Assembly: GCA_963739795.1 (NCBI GenBank)
Contig: CAVUBL010000011.1
Coordinates: 248,001-312,000 of the forward strand
Direction of reading: 5' to 3'
Length of the DNA: 64,000 nt
Origin: CAVUBL01 sp963739795
GTDB taxonomy: Bacteria > Acidobacteriota > Thermoanaerobaculia > Multivoradales > DATKCC01
Part shown: positions 55,277-63,024 of the stretch, in pieces
Position numbering within the stretch: the first letter of the stretch is position 1
How the letters are laid out: each line of letters begins with the position of its first letter
Position numbers and translations under genes: made by a program
Notes under the pieces: generated by a model
Seen by the model: only the letters and a program-made list of their open reading frames with translations
Told to the model about the DNA's origin: nothing
The model's database searches: none

Positions 55277-56428
55277 TCACACGCAGAAGGGCTCGTCGGT
55301 CCCGCAACAGCACTGAGGCAGGATCGTCACGCTCGAGCGGATCTTCACGCGGTCTCCCAGGTCGAGGACCATGAAGGAGATCGCGCGATGGCGCTTGTCG
55401 CCCTGATACACCATGGTGAGGCGGCTCCGGAGCTCGGCCAGGAGGGCCTCCGGTACTCCCGCCACCGGGTAGATCGGTTCGACCTCGACGAGCGTGCCCG
55501 AGGCGTCGAAGTCCGCGCGCACCGCGAGCTCCTGGAAGGCGGAGCCGTCGGCGAAGGCCCCGCCGCGGAGAGCCACTTCCGGAGTCGGAATCCAGCGCGT
55601 GTTCTTCGGGTGCACCGGCGCCTCGACCACCAGGACCGGGCCGGTGGAGCTCATGGGCAGGCCGGCCCGAAGCCCTGCCGCGGCGGCCTTGGCGAAGCCC
55701 GCGGACGACGCGTTGAGGGTCTCGACGACCTGCCCTCCGCGGGCTGCGGGAGAGGCCGAAAGCACCGCCCAATCGTCGAGCAGGTACCTCACGTGCCCCT
55801 GGACGTCCCTTCGGCTCAGAGGGTACGTCCCAGGGCGCTTATCGAGGAGGGAACCGTCCACGAGCGAGGTCGTGGTGGTGGCACCCACGACGGTCCCACT
55901 GCAACCACCGACTCTTCCCCCGCCGCCGCCACCGCCGCCGTCTGGTGGCGTATAGGTGAAGCAGCCCACGAGATGCAGGCCCGTATCCATAGTGTCGATC
56001 TCGGGAAGGAATGGATGGTATATGGTGACGGCGCCGTGCCCCTTGTAGTTGTATGTGGCCGGGCAGGACTCGCGGTACAAGTTGGCATATGCGGAGCAGG
56101 AGCCAGAGCATGTGATGGTCATGTTGGGGTCGATCCCGGAGCCGGTGAGGCCGCCACCTTCGGCATCGGGCATCGACCAGTTGTCTAGGCTCCCGCCATC
56201 TTGATTGTCGTTCAGCTCCGTGTTGATTTGGTAGTCGACATCCCCGAAATCGACAGTGCCCATGTACTGAGCGGTCCCGACTACTCGGACTCCAATATAG
56301 CCATATGAGGACGTGACGATATTGGCGCTGACACCCGTCATCACGAACGTCCCGGCCCGGGCCGATCCCGGAGTGGCAGCGAATGAGAGCAGCAGGATGC
56401 AGAGTGCCCAACGCGGCTGGCGGCTCAC
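55277..56428 (-). CDS. Secreted protein of unknown function with Cys-rich ends
   Basis: A 383-residue exported protein. A signal peptide is visible (ALCILLLSFAATPGSARA). The mature N-terminal half is beta-rich, Gly/Thr/Tyr-rich and contains several Cys (TITCSGSCSAYANLY, ESCPATYNY). A run of Gly near the middle leads to a second domain (RYLLDDWAVLSASPAARGG to FMVLDLGDRVKIRSSV, in part), and the chain ends LPQCCCGTDEPFCV. No family is recognised. GTG at 56428 overlaps the upstream gene's stop by 4 bases. A terminator follows. Confidence 0.6.
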   Translation of the reverse strand: MSRQPRWALCILLLSFAATPGSARAGTFVMTGVSANIVTSSYGYIGVRVVGTAQYMGTVDFGDVDYQINTELNDNQDGGSLDNWSMPDAEGGGLTGSGIDPNMTITCSGSCSAYANLYRESCPATYNYKGHGAVTIYHPFLPEIDTMDTGLHLVGCFTYTPPDGGGGGGGGRVGGCSGTVVGATTTTSLVDGSLLDKRPGTYPLSRRDVQGHVRYLLDDWAVLSASPAARGGQVVETLNASSAGFAKAAAAGLRAGLPMSSTGPVLVVEAPVHPKNTRWIPTPEVALRGGAFADGSAFQELAVRADFDASGTLVEVEPIYPVAGVPEALLAELRSRLTMVYQGDKRHRAISFMVLDLGDRVKIRSSVTILPQCCCGTDEPFCV

Positions 56429-57243
56429 GGTGTCACCCCCTGCGCGGGATCGGTGTCCATCACCTGGTCTCCCATGTTGGCAACGACGTGCTTTAGCAGG
56501 AAGCGGCGGAACCGCTGCCAATCCTCTTCGGTGAGCTGTTGGCGGAGCTGCGGAAGCAGGGCCTCGGCAGCCTCGGTCGCCGGGATTCGTCGCCACGCGG
56601 CGCGAAGCTCGGCGAGCTCCCTCTGCGACTTCCCCGTGTCGGACTGAAGGACCTCCAGGCTTCCTCCTCGGGCTGCTTTCTCCACCGCCGCGATCGCTGG
56701 CCGGTCTCCACCCAGGTCCTTGATTGCCCGCCGTTGGATCTCGACGAACTCCTTGCTCTTGGAGCGGATCTCGTCGGCGATCTTGCGAGCGCTCTCGGTC
56801 TGGCGGGTGGCGAAACCCAGGATCGTATTGATCGCCGTCTTGCCGAAACCAAACTCGGTGAGGGCGTTGGTAGCGTGCCCTGTGCCTTGGAAGTCGAGGT
56901 GCCCATTCGCAAAGGAATCGAAGGCGAGCCACATGGGAGTCAGCTCGGGGTTGATGCGCGTGTTGTAGTAGAATCTAATGTACCCGAGTTGCTCTTCAGT
57001 GAGGTTTTGCGCCGCGACCCCGGCGTTCATGGCTGCGCGATACCGGTCGATCTGCGCCTGGGGGTCTCGGAAGGTGCTCCGGAGCTGGGCCGGCGTGATC
57101 TCGTCGGTCAGGGTCCACCAGAGCGGGGAGCCCACGGGTGTGTCGAGATCCATCGGCTGGGCCGACGACGGCCTGGGGCTCGCGAGCGCGATCACGGCGA
57201 ACAGGACCGCCGCGAGGCTACCGCTGATCTTGGAGGTCTTCAT
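56425..57243 (-). CDS. Secreted helical protein of unknown function
   Basis: A 272-residue protein with a signal peptide (AAVLFAVIALASPRPSSAQ, cleavage near residue 29). The mature part is mostly helical (DPQAQIDRYRAAMNAGVAAQ, then TEFGFGKTAINTILGFATRQ) and ends with helices and MGDQVMDTDPAQ. GAGAGG precedes ATG 57243. It is coupled by a GTGA overlap to the next secreted protein, so the two are made together and may interact outside the cell. No family is recognised. Confidence 0.62.
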   Translation of the reverse strand: MKTSKISGSLAAVLFAVIALASPRPSSAQPMDLDTPVGSPLWWTLTDEITPAQLRSTFRDPQAQIDRYRAAMNAGVAAQNLTEEQLGYIRFYYNTRINPELTPMWLAFDSFANGHLDFQGTGHATNALTEFGFGKTAINTILGFATRQTESARKIADEIRSKSKEFVEIQRRAIKDLGGDRPAIAAVEKAARGGSLEVLQSDTGKSQRELAELRAAWRRIPATEAAEALLPQLRQQLTEEDWQRFRRFLLKHVVANMGDQVMDTDPAQGVTP

Positions 57244-57505
57244 GAATTCATCCTCTCCATGGGGACTGCATCATCATTTGATGGGCACGACGGGCAGACC
57301 GGACGGAGCTCCTCGTGCCCGACAGCTCAGGTGAGTCCCCTTCGGGGGGGACCGCGAATCGAAGTGGGCATCGCATGGATGGTTATTCGAAGGTTAACAA
57401 GCTCGGCAATGTCGGTCGACGGGAACCCTCGCTGCTCGCGGTGGACGCCCACGGCTCAGGCCTCTTCGGCGACGTAGACGACCCGTTCGATTTGGCCACC
57501 GGCCG
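57244..57505. other. Intergenic stretch with two small inverted repeats
   Basis: GGGCACGA (57283-57290) and TCGTGCCC (57313-57320) are complementary, and GTCCCC-TTCG-GGGGGGAC near 57335 forms a UUCG-type hairpin without a T-run. The secreted-protein operon promoter should lie here. No gene is seen. Confidence 0.45.
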
Positions 57506-57850
57506 TCACCGTTGCTCCCCCCAGTCGCGCAGGGCAGAGTCGAAGTGGCGTTCGGTCTCCTCGTCGTCCCAGCCGAAGATCCGGAGGCCGTCGCCCAGGG
57601 CCGAGTCCACGCCGGGGCACTCCACGCCGTCCTCCGACCCGTGGCCCAGGAGCCAGCTCTTGGCCGCCTCGGCGGCCTGGAGGTAGCGGTAAAGCTCCCG
57701 ATCCCCCCGGGAGAGTGCCGTCTCCGGCGGCGGAACCTTGTCGAGCACCTCCGCGGCGAGCTCCAGGAGGGAGAGCGCGATGCCCACTCGTGTCCGGGCG
57801 TCCTCGGCGGTGTTCACGGGTCGCTCGAGGCCCAACTCGCAGTCGATCAT
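57506..57850 (-). CDS. Small hypothetical acidic protein
   Basis: A 114-residue acidic, helix-rich protein (TRVGIALSLLELAAEVLDKV, YRYLQAAEAAKSWLLGHG) with no signal peptide. The ATG at 57850 is preceded by GGAGAGG close by. It is in the accessory block between the secreted-protein pair and the divergent HTH-TPR gene. No family recognised; codon pattern supports coding. Confidence 0.5.
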   Translation of the reverse strand: MIDCELGLERPVNTAEDARTRVGIALSLLELAAEVLDKVPPPETALSRGDRELYRYLQAAEAAKSWLLGHGSEDGVECPGVDSALGDGLRIFGWDDEETERHFDSALRDWGEQR

Positions 57851-58161
57851 CGCCTCTCCCGAGGCGCGGGCGCCGAAGGGGCAGGAGGAAGCGCTTCAGA
57901 GAAGTAGCTCATTGATCCCATCCGTTAGGTGAATCTGCTAGTCTCGGCTGATGAGTGCCGGATATGCGTCGGCCGGATATCATTAAGAGATCCTTGTATG
58001 GTGGTCCAATCGACCCACCGGCTACGATCCGAGAGGGCTCGCGGCCCTCGAGTTGTACACCCAAAACTTTGGATACATTAGACGCTTGCGCGCAGTCTGT
58101 CAAGGTGGAATTGCGAAGCTCCGAAGCTGCGAGTGAGGCAAGGCCCTAGAATGGACTCGAG
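57851..58161. other. Lower-GC divergent region with direct repeat
   Basis: This 311-base gap is visibly richer in A and T than the rest of the window. GCCGGATAT occurs at 57957-57965 and again at 57972-57980, in register at 15 bases, a possible binding site for the HTH regulator that follows. No gene is seen. Confidence 0.45.
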
Positions 58162-61100
58162 ATGGCGAACGGAGACGCAGGAGCAGGCGAGATCCCGGTC
58201 CTGGCCCGGCGGCTCCGAGAGCTTCGACGCAAGCGCGGTTGGAGTCAGCAGGAGCTGGCCTCCAAGGTCGGCCTTCGCCAGAAGCAGATCTCCAGCTACG
58301 AGCGCGGCACCCATACGCCCTCGAGCGGGACTCTGATCGCGCTGGCCAAGGCGCTTCGTGTCTCGCTGGATTACCTCGCCGAGCTCCCGGCGGAGAGCTC
58401 GTGGAAGCCTGCGATCGCCGATCGGGACCTCCTGGAGAGGGTTCAGCGCATCGACACCCTGGGCGAGAGCGATCGGGCTCTGGTCAAGGCCGTGATCGAC
58501 CTGGTCGCGTCGAGGAGCCAAGCCGGGCGCTGCCCGGGCTGCGGTCAGGAGCTCGTGGCGGCCGAGGCGGCCGCCACGAGCCTGGGGGGAACCGTTGACG
58601 CGCCCGACGAACAGGAAGCCCGAGCCCAGGAGGCGCTGGCGCTCCTCGCGGCCCTTCCCGACCACGCCACGCGGCTGACGGCGGTGCGGGGAAGCGCCCT
58701 GGCCGGACCGGACCCGGCCCTCGTCGGGCTGCTGCTAGCGACCGGGCGCGCGCGGATTCACGACTCGCCCGCGGAGGCGCTGGAGGCGGCGGAGCTGGCC
58801 GTCGAGGTCGCCGGACGGCTGCCCGGCGAGCGGTACGGCGTGACGTTCTGCCGCGAGCGCCTCGCCGAGACCCGCGCCCACGAGGCCAACGCCCTGCGGG
58901 TCGTCGGCAACCTGCGCCAGGCCGAGAGGGTGATGGCCGACGCAGTGCGCCTTCTCGAAGGCTCGGCCGACGAATTCCTGCGCGCCGAGGTGGCGAGCTT
59001 CGCCGCCTCCCTGGCCAAGGACCAGAGTCGCTGGGCCGAAGCCCGAGCACGCCTCGACCTGGCCGAGAAGCTCTTCACCTCGGTCGGCGCCGACCCCCGG
59101 ATGGTCGTGGGCGTTCGGCTCAATCGGGCCGAAGTCGCACACTGCGCGGAGGAGCCAGAAGAGGCGGTGGCGATGGCGCGCGCCACGCTCGATGCAACCG
59201 ACGCCGAGACCATGCCGGAGCTTCACTTCATCGCCCACCACAACCTCGCCTGGTACCTGTGCGAGGCGGGCGAGCACGCGGAGGCCCGCCGGCTGCTGGC
59301 GGCGGCCGATCCCCTGTACCGCGCTCATCCGGATCGTTCCTTCCGCTTGCGGAGGAGATGGCTGGAGGGCCGGATCGCCTGGGGCTTGGGCGAGCCGGGA
59401 TCGGCGGACGAAGCTTTCCGGAGCGCCCGAGACGCTTTCCTCGACGGCGGGTTTGGCTACGACGCGGCTCTCGTCGCCCTCGACCTCGCGGCGCTCTGCC
59501 TCGAACAGGGCCGTACCGCCGAGGTGCGGGAGATCGCGACCTGGACCACCACCCTGTTCGAGGCCAACGACATCCACCGAGAGGCCCTGACCGCCCTCAC
59601 CCTGTTCCGGGAGGCCGCCCTCCAGGACCTGGTGACCGTGCAGGAGGTCCGGAGGGTGGCGCGCTACCTGGCCGAGATCCAGCAGGCCCAGCCGCCCGCA
59701 CGGAAGGCGATTGGTGAGTCGCACGCATCGCCGGCGGCGCTCGGCCTACCCGATCCGAACCCGCGCGAAGCGGCGCTTGCCCACCTTGAACAGGTAGGGT
59801 TCCGCGCGCTCGGCGAGCTCGGTGAACGGGTCCTCGGCCCGCTCGCCGTCGATGGAGACGGCGCCCTGCTGGAGGAGGCGTCGGGCCTCGCTGTTCGACG
59901 CGGCGAGGTCGGCCTGGGCCAGGAGCTTGAAGAGGGGCGTGGCGGCGGCGATCCGGTGCTCGGGCATCTCCTCCGGCGCGCCGCCCCGGCTGAACACCTC
60001 CTCGAACTCCCGTTCGGCGTGGCGGGCGGCCTCCTCGCCGCGGTACTGGCCCGTCAGGTGCCGGGCGAGCTCCTGCTTGACCTCCTTGGGGTGGAGCTCT
60101 CCGGCCTCCACCCGCCGTCGGCGCGAGGCGATCTCCTCCTCCGGCAGGTCGGTCAGGAGCAGGTACCAGTCCCACATGAGCTCGTCCGGGATCGACATCG
60201 TCTTGCCGTAAATCTCCGCGGCCGGCTCCTCGATGCCGATGGCGTTGCCCAGGCTCTTGGACATCTTCTCGACGCCGTCGGTGCCTACCAGGAGGGGGAC
60301 GGTGAGCACCACCTGGGGCTCGAGCCCCTCCTCTTTCATCAGGTCCCGGGCGACCAGGAGGTTGAAGATCTGGTCGTGGCCGCCGAGCTCCACGTCGGCC
60401 TCGAGGGCGATGGAGTCGTAGCCCTGGGCGAGGGGATAGAGCAGCTCGTGGAGGGAGATCGGCTGGTTGGTCTCCCAGCGCTTCCGGAAGTCCTCGCGCT
60501 CCATCATCCGGGCCAGGGTGTAGCGCCCGGCGAGGCGCACGATCCCCACCGAGCCCAGCTCGACGAGCCAGCGGCTGTTGTAGTCGATCACCGTCCGGTC
60601 CCGGTCGAGGATGCGGAAGGCCTGCTCCTGGTAGGTGCGCGCGTTGGCCCGCACCTGCTCCTCGGAGAGCTGGGGGCGGGTGACCTTCTTGCCCGTGGGG
60701 TCGCCGATCATGGCGGTGAAGTCCCCCACCAGGAAGACCACCCGGTGCCCCAGGTCCTGGAAGTGCTTCATCTTGCGCAGGAGCACGGTGTGCCCGAGGT
60801 GGAGGTCGGGCGAGGAGGGATCGAAGCCGGTCTTGACGGTCAGCGGCTTGCCCGTCGAGCGCGAGCGCTCGAGCTTCGACGCGAGCTGCTCCTCGTCGAC
60901 CAGGTCCACCGCGCCGCGGCGCAGGAGCGCCATCTGCTCGTCCACCGGCGGGAACAAAGGCTTTGCCATAAGGCAGGGGAGGTTACCAGAACCTCAGCTC
61001 CCACGATGCCTCCCGGACAGGAGGGAAGCAGGTCGAGGGGCCGCCCCGGGGCGATCCGGGCGGGCGGTGGCGTCCCTCTCCCGCGGGCACCGCGCCGCAG

Positions 61101-61308
61101 AGCGGCGTGGTCGGGAGGGAAGGGGATCGAGGGGATGCGGGGGCGATCCGGGCGGGCGGTGGCGTCCCCTCCCCCCGCGATGTGGGAGGGAAGGGGATCG
61201 AGGGGATGCGGGGGCGATCCGGGCGGGCGGTGGCGTCCCCTTCCCCCCGCGAGGGAGGGAAGGGGATCGAGGGGATGCGGGGGCGATCCGATCTACCAGG
61301 AGATGTAG
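58162..61308 (+). CDS. XRE-HTH + TPR regulator; frame runs on antisense to tyrS
   Basis: The recognisable protein is about 520 residues. Residues 15-72 are an HTH_3/XRE domain (LRELRRKRGWSQQELASKVG, QISSYERGTHTPSSGTL). A CPGCG pair near residue 128 follows, and residues 155-515 are a TPR array nearly the same as in the 53852 protein. That order, XRE-HTH then TPR, is that of RRNPP peptide-sensing regulators. The paralog stops at its equivalent of about 59715. Here the frame misses the TGA at 59715-59717 by one base and stays open to 61308, over the whole of tyrS. A one-base slip near 59700 is likely, so the last 500 residues are probably not biological. Confidence 0.7.
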   Translation: MANGDAGAGEIPVLARRLRELRRKRGWSQQELASKVGLRQKQISSYERGTHTPSSGTLIALAKALRVSLDYLAELPAESSWKPAIADRDLLERVQRIDTLGESDRALVKAVIDLVASRSQAGRCPGCGQELVAAEAAATSLGGTVDAPDEQEARAQEALALLAALPDHATRLTAVRGSALAGPDPALVGLLLATGRARIHDSPAEALEAAELAVEVAGRLPGERYGVTFCRERLAETRAHEANALRVVGNLRQAERVMADAVRLLEGSADEFLRAEVASFAASLAKDQSRWAEARARLDLAEKLFTSVGADPRMVVGVRLNRAEVAHCAEEPEEAVAMARATLDATDAETMPELHFIAHHNLAWYLCEAGEHAEARRLLAAADPLYRAHPDRSFRLRRRWLEGRIAWGLGEPGSADEAFRSARDAFLDGGFGYDAALVALDLAALCLEQGRTAEVREIATWTTTLFEANDIHREALTALTLFREAALQDLVTVQEVRRVARYLAEIQQAQPPARKAIGESHASPAALGLPDPNPREAALAHLEQVGFRALGELGERVLGPLAVDGDGALLEEASGLAVRRGEVGLGQELEEGRGGGDPVLGHLLRRAAPAEHLLELPFGVAGGLLAAVLARQVPGELLLDLLGVELSGLHPPSARGDLLLRQVGQEQVPVPHELVRDRHRLAVNLRGRLLDADGVAQALGHLLDAVGAYQEGDGEHHLGLEPLLFHQVPGDQEVEDLVVAAELHVGLEGDGVVALGEGIEQLVEGDRLVGLPALPEVLALHHPGQGVAPGEAHDPHRAQLDEPAAVVVDHRPVPVEDAEGLLLVGARVGPHLLLGELGAGDLLARGVADHGGEVPHQEDHPVPQVLEVLHLAQEHGVPEVEVGRGGIEAGLDGQRLARRARALELRRELLLVDQVHRAAAQERHLLVHRREQRLCHKAGEVTRTSAPTMPPGQEGSRSRGRPGAIRAGGGVPLPRAPRRRAAWSGGKGIEGMRGRSGRAVASPPPAMWEGRGSRGCGGDPGGRWRPLPPAREGRGSRGCGGDPIYQEM
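59746..60969 (-). CDS. tyrS: Tyrosyl-tRNA synthetase
   Basis: A 407-residue class I tyrosyl-tRNA synthetase of the TyrZ-like group. The HIGH motif is HLGH (residues 57-60) after FDPSSPDL; KMSKS follows at about residue 235 (GVEKMSKSLGNAIG). GGHDQIFNLLVARDL and the C-terminal S4 RNA-binding domain (EARRLLQQGAVSIDGERA) are present. It charges tRNA-Tyr. The ATG at 60969 matches the family length. The 3' half of the HTH-TPR frame lies entirely opposite. Confidence 0.96.
   Translation of the reverse strand: MAKPLFPPVDEQMALLRRGAVDLVDEEQLASKLERSRSTGKPLTVKTGFDPSSPDLHLGHTVLLRKMKHFQDLGHRVVFLVGDFTAMIGDPTGKKVTRPQLSEEQVRANARTYQEQAFRILDRDRTVIDYNSRWLVELGSVGIVRLAGRYTLARMMEREDFRKRWETNQPISLHELLYPLAQGYDSIALEADVELGGHDQIFNLLVARDLMKEEGLEPQVVLTVPLLVGTDGVEKMSKSLGNAIGIEEPAAEIYGKTMSIPDELMWDWYLLLTDLPEEEIASRRRRVEAGELHPKEVKQELARHLTGQYRGEEAARHAEREFEEVFSRGGAPEEMPEHRIAAATPLFKLLAQADLAASNSEARRLLQQGAVSIDGERAEDPFTELAERAEPYLFKVGKRRFARVRIG
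61051..61290. repeat. Tandem array of the dispersed REP-like repeat
   Basis: Units start GCGATCCG at 61051, 61143 and 61214 with a partial one at 61283; lengths are 92, 71 and 69 bases. Each carries GGCGGTGGCGTCCC, a CCCTCCCC-type arm against GGGAGGG, and GGGGATCGAGGGGATGCGGG. One related copy is at 44271-44333. The array sits between tyrS and the GT2 gene and ends 3 bases before the GT2 stop. Confidence 0.85.
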
Positions 61309-62045
61309 TCCAACCCCGGCTGCAGCCGTCGGGCCTCGCTCCTCGCCTCCAGGTCCGGCCGTTCCCAATACAGCCGGACCCAGGCGCGGAAGACCGCCGT
61401 GAACATCTCGATCCGTGCCCGCGAGCCGAGGGCCAGGCCGCGCTTGCGCTCCTTGACCAGGTGCTTGAGGTGGTGGAGGACCGTGGTCTGGAGACGTAGC
61501 CCCTGGCGCCGGCAGGAGTAGTTGAGGGCGGTCTCCACGGCGAAGCCCGCGAGATACTCCTCCGGGAGCGCCTCGAAGACCCGCCGCTCGAGGCACCGGA
61601 TGCCCGAGAGCAGCGGCCCGTAGTGGGCGTGGAACCAGTCGAGGAACCAGCCGCGGTGGCGGATGCCCACGTTCATCGAGGCCTCGCCCTCGACCACCGG
61701 CGCGATCAGCTCACCGATCAGGTACTCGGAGAGGTTCATGATGTCGCCGTCGACGAAGACCAACACCGGCGCCGAGGTGTGGGCCACGCCCACCGCCATC
61801 GCCATGCCCTTGCCGTGGTTCCGGCGCAGGTGGATGGTGTGGGCCCCCATCGCCCGGGCGATGGCCACCGTCTCGTCGGTGGAGCCGTCGGAGACCACCA
61901 GGATCTCGCCGACCCAGGGCGAGGACTTGAGGACGGACAGGACGTCCGCCAGGGTCTCCTGCTCGTTGTAGGCGGGAACGATGGCTGCGACGTGGGGTGA
62001 GCCGGCGGGCACGTCGGAGGGCTCCTGCCTGCTCGAAGGCGTCAC
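61293..62045 (-). CDS. GT2 glycosyltransferase (polyprenol/glycerate-type)
   Basis: A 250-residue family 2 glycosyltransferase without membrane segments. AAIVPAYNEQETLADVL, LVVSDGSTDETVAIA, the DxD-type VDGDIMNL and a DWFHAHYGPLLSGIRCLER block fit glucosyl-3-phosphoglycerate synthase- or DPM-like enzymes. HLKHLVKERKRG follows. It would use a nucleotide sugar in the cytoplasm; acceptor unknown. The GTG at 62045 is the start. It lies 82 bases after dapF, and its stop is at the edge of the repeat array. Confidence 0.8.
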   Translation of the reverse strand: MTPSSRQEPSDVPAGSPHVAAIVPAYNEQETLADVLSVLKSSPWVGEILVVSDGSTDETVAIARAMGAHTIHLRRNHGKGMAMAVGVAHTSAPVLVFVDGDIMNLSEYLIGELIAPVVEGEASMNVGIRHRGWFLDWFHAHYGPLLSGIRCLERRVFEALPEEYLAGFAVETALNYSCRRQGLRLQTTVLHHLKHLVKERKRGLALGSRARIEMFTAVFRAWVRLYWERPDLEARSEARRLQPGLDYISW

Positions 62046-62127
62046 GGGTGGGTTTCCTCGAAGGACGACTCCGGTTCCGAAGCTCGGCGCGGGCGACCAT
62101 GGGGCGCATACGCGCCGGAATCATAGC

Positions 62128-63024
62128 TCATCGGGGCGCAGTGCCCGGGAGCCGCCCCGCTTCGGGGAGCACTCGGCCATGGGCCAGGAGGCGGGCGTCG
62201 CCGGCCAGCGACCACCGGCGGAGGTGTTCGCCCCTCGCCTCGCCCTCGACCCGCAGCACCAGCCCCCCACGGGTCAGGGCGTCGACCGGCAGCCGGAGCG
62301 CTCCGTCTGCGAGGCCTGCGGCCACCGCCGCGAGAACGCCGGTGCCGCAGGCCAGGGTCTCCCCTTCGACCCCTCGCTCGAAGCTCCGGATCGCGAGGCT
62401 CCCGGGGTCGGCGACCTGCACGAAGTCGACATTGGTCCCGGCCTCGCCGAAGGCGGGGTGGCGCCGCAGGCGGGCGCCGAGCTCCACTACCGGGGCCCCG
62501 CTCAGGTCCCCGGACAGACTCGCGGGGTCGCCGGCCGCGGCGGGCCAGAAGAGCACGAAGTGGGGCACGCCCACCGTCACCGCCCACCCGGACCACGGCC
62601 GGCCGTCGACCTCCGGGGCGAGGGGCGCGGGCGGCCGGGTCGGGAGTGGGGCTTCCAGGGCCACGGCGGTGGCGCCCTGCCGACGGGCGGCCAGTGGCCC
62701 GGCGCCGGTCTCCACCGTCACCCGGTCTCCGGCGGCCCATCCCAGCTCGAAGGCGAGCCGGGCGGCGCAACGCGTGCCGTTGAGACAGAGGGTGGCCTCG
62801 CCGCCGTCCGCGTTGTGATGGACCATCCGCACGCGGCCGGGACCGACGGGCTCGAGGGTGAAGACGCCGTCGGCGCCCAGGGAGAGGCCCCGGGTGCACC
62901 AAGCCCGGATCTCCTCGGGGTCGGGCGGGTGCTCGGGAGCCGCGAGGGCGAGGAAGTCGTTGCCCGCGCCCGAGAGCCGGTAGATCTCCCGTCCGGCGGC
63001 GGCTCCCACGCCGTCCGGGCTCAC
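62128..63024 (-). CDS. dapF: Diaminopimelate epimerase
   Basis: A 298-residue DapF. The two catalytic cysteines are Cys80 (TLCLNGTRCAA) and Cys226 (LACGTGVLAA). The first lies in a changed motif, CLNGTRC in place of the usual CGNGxRC. GAGNDFLAL and MVHHNADGGEA open the fold; NVDFVQV and SFERGVEGETLACGTG follow. It makes meso-diaminopimelate for peptidoglycan and lysine. The GTG at 63024 overlaps the preceding gene's stop by 4 bases. Sequence is divergent, so activity rests on the two cysteines. Confidence 0.85.
   Translation of the reverse strand: MSPDGVGAAAGREIYRLSGAGNDFLALAAPEHPPDPEEIRAWCTRGLSLGADGVFTLEPVGPGRVRMVHHNADGGEATLCLNGTRCAARLAFELGWAAGDRVTVETGAGPLAARRQGATAVALEAPLPTRPPAPLAPEVDGRPWSGWAVTVGVPHFVLFWPAAAGDPASLSGDLSGAPVVELGARLRRHPAFGEAGTNVDFVQVADPGSLAIRSFERGVEGETLACGTGVLAAVAAGLADGALRLPVDALTRGGLVLRVEGEARGEHLRRWSLAGDARLLAHGRVLPEAGRLPGTAPR

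Noticed and set aside
57335..57352. GTCCCC-TTCG-GGGGGGAC hairpin as a terminator
   Set aside because: No T-run on either strand and no gene ends there; kept only as a note on the gap.
61051..61290. CRISPR array
   Set aside because: Units differ in length (92, 71, 69 bases), are contiguous without unique spacers, and no cas gene is present.
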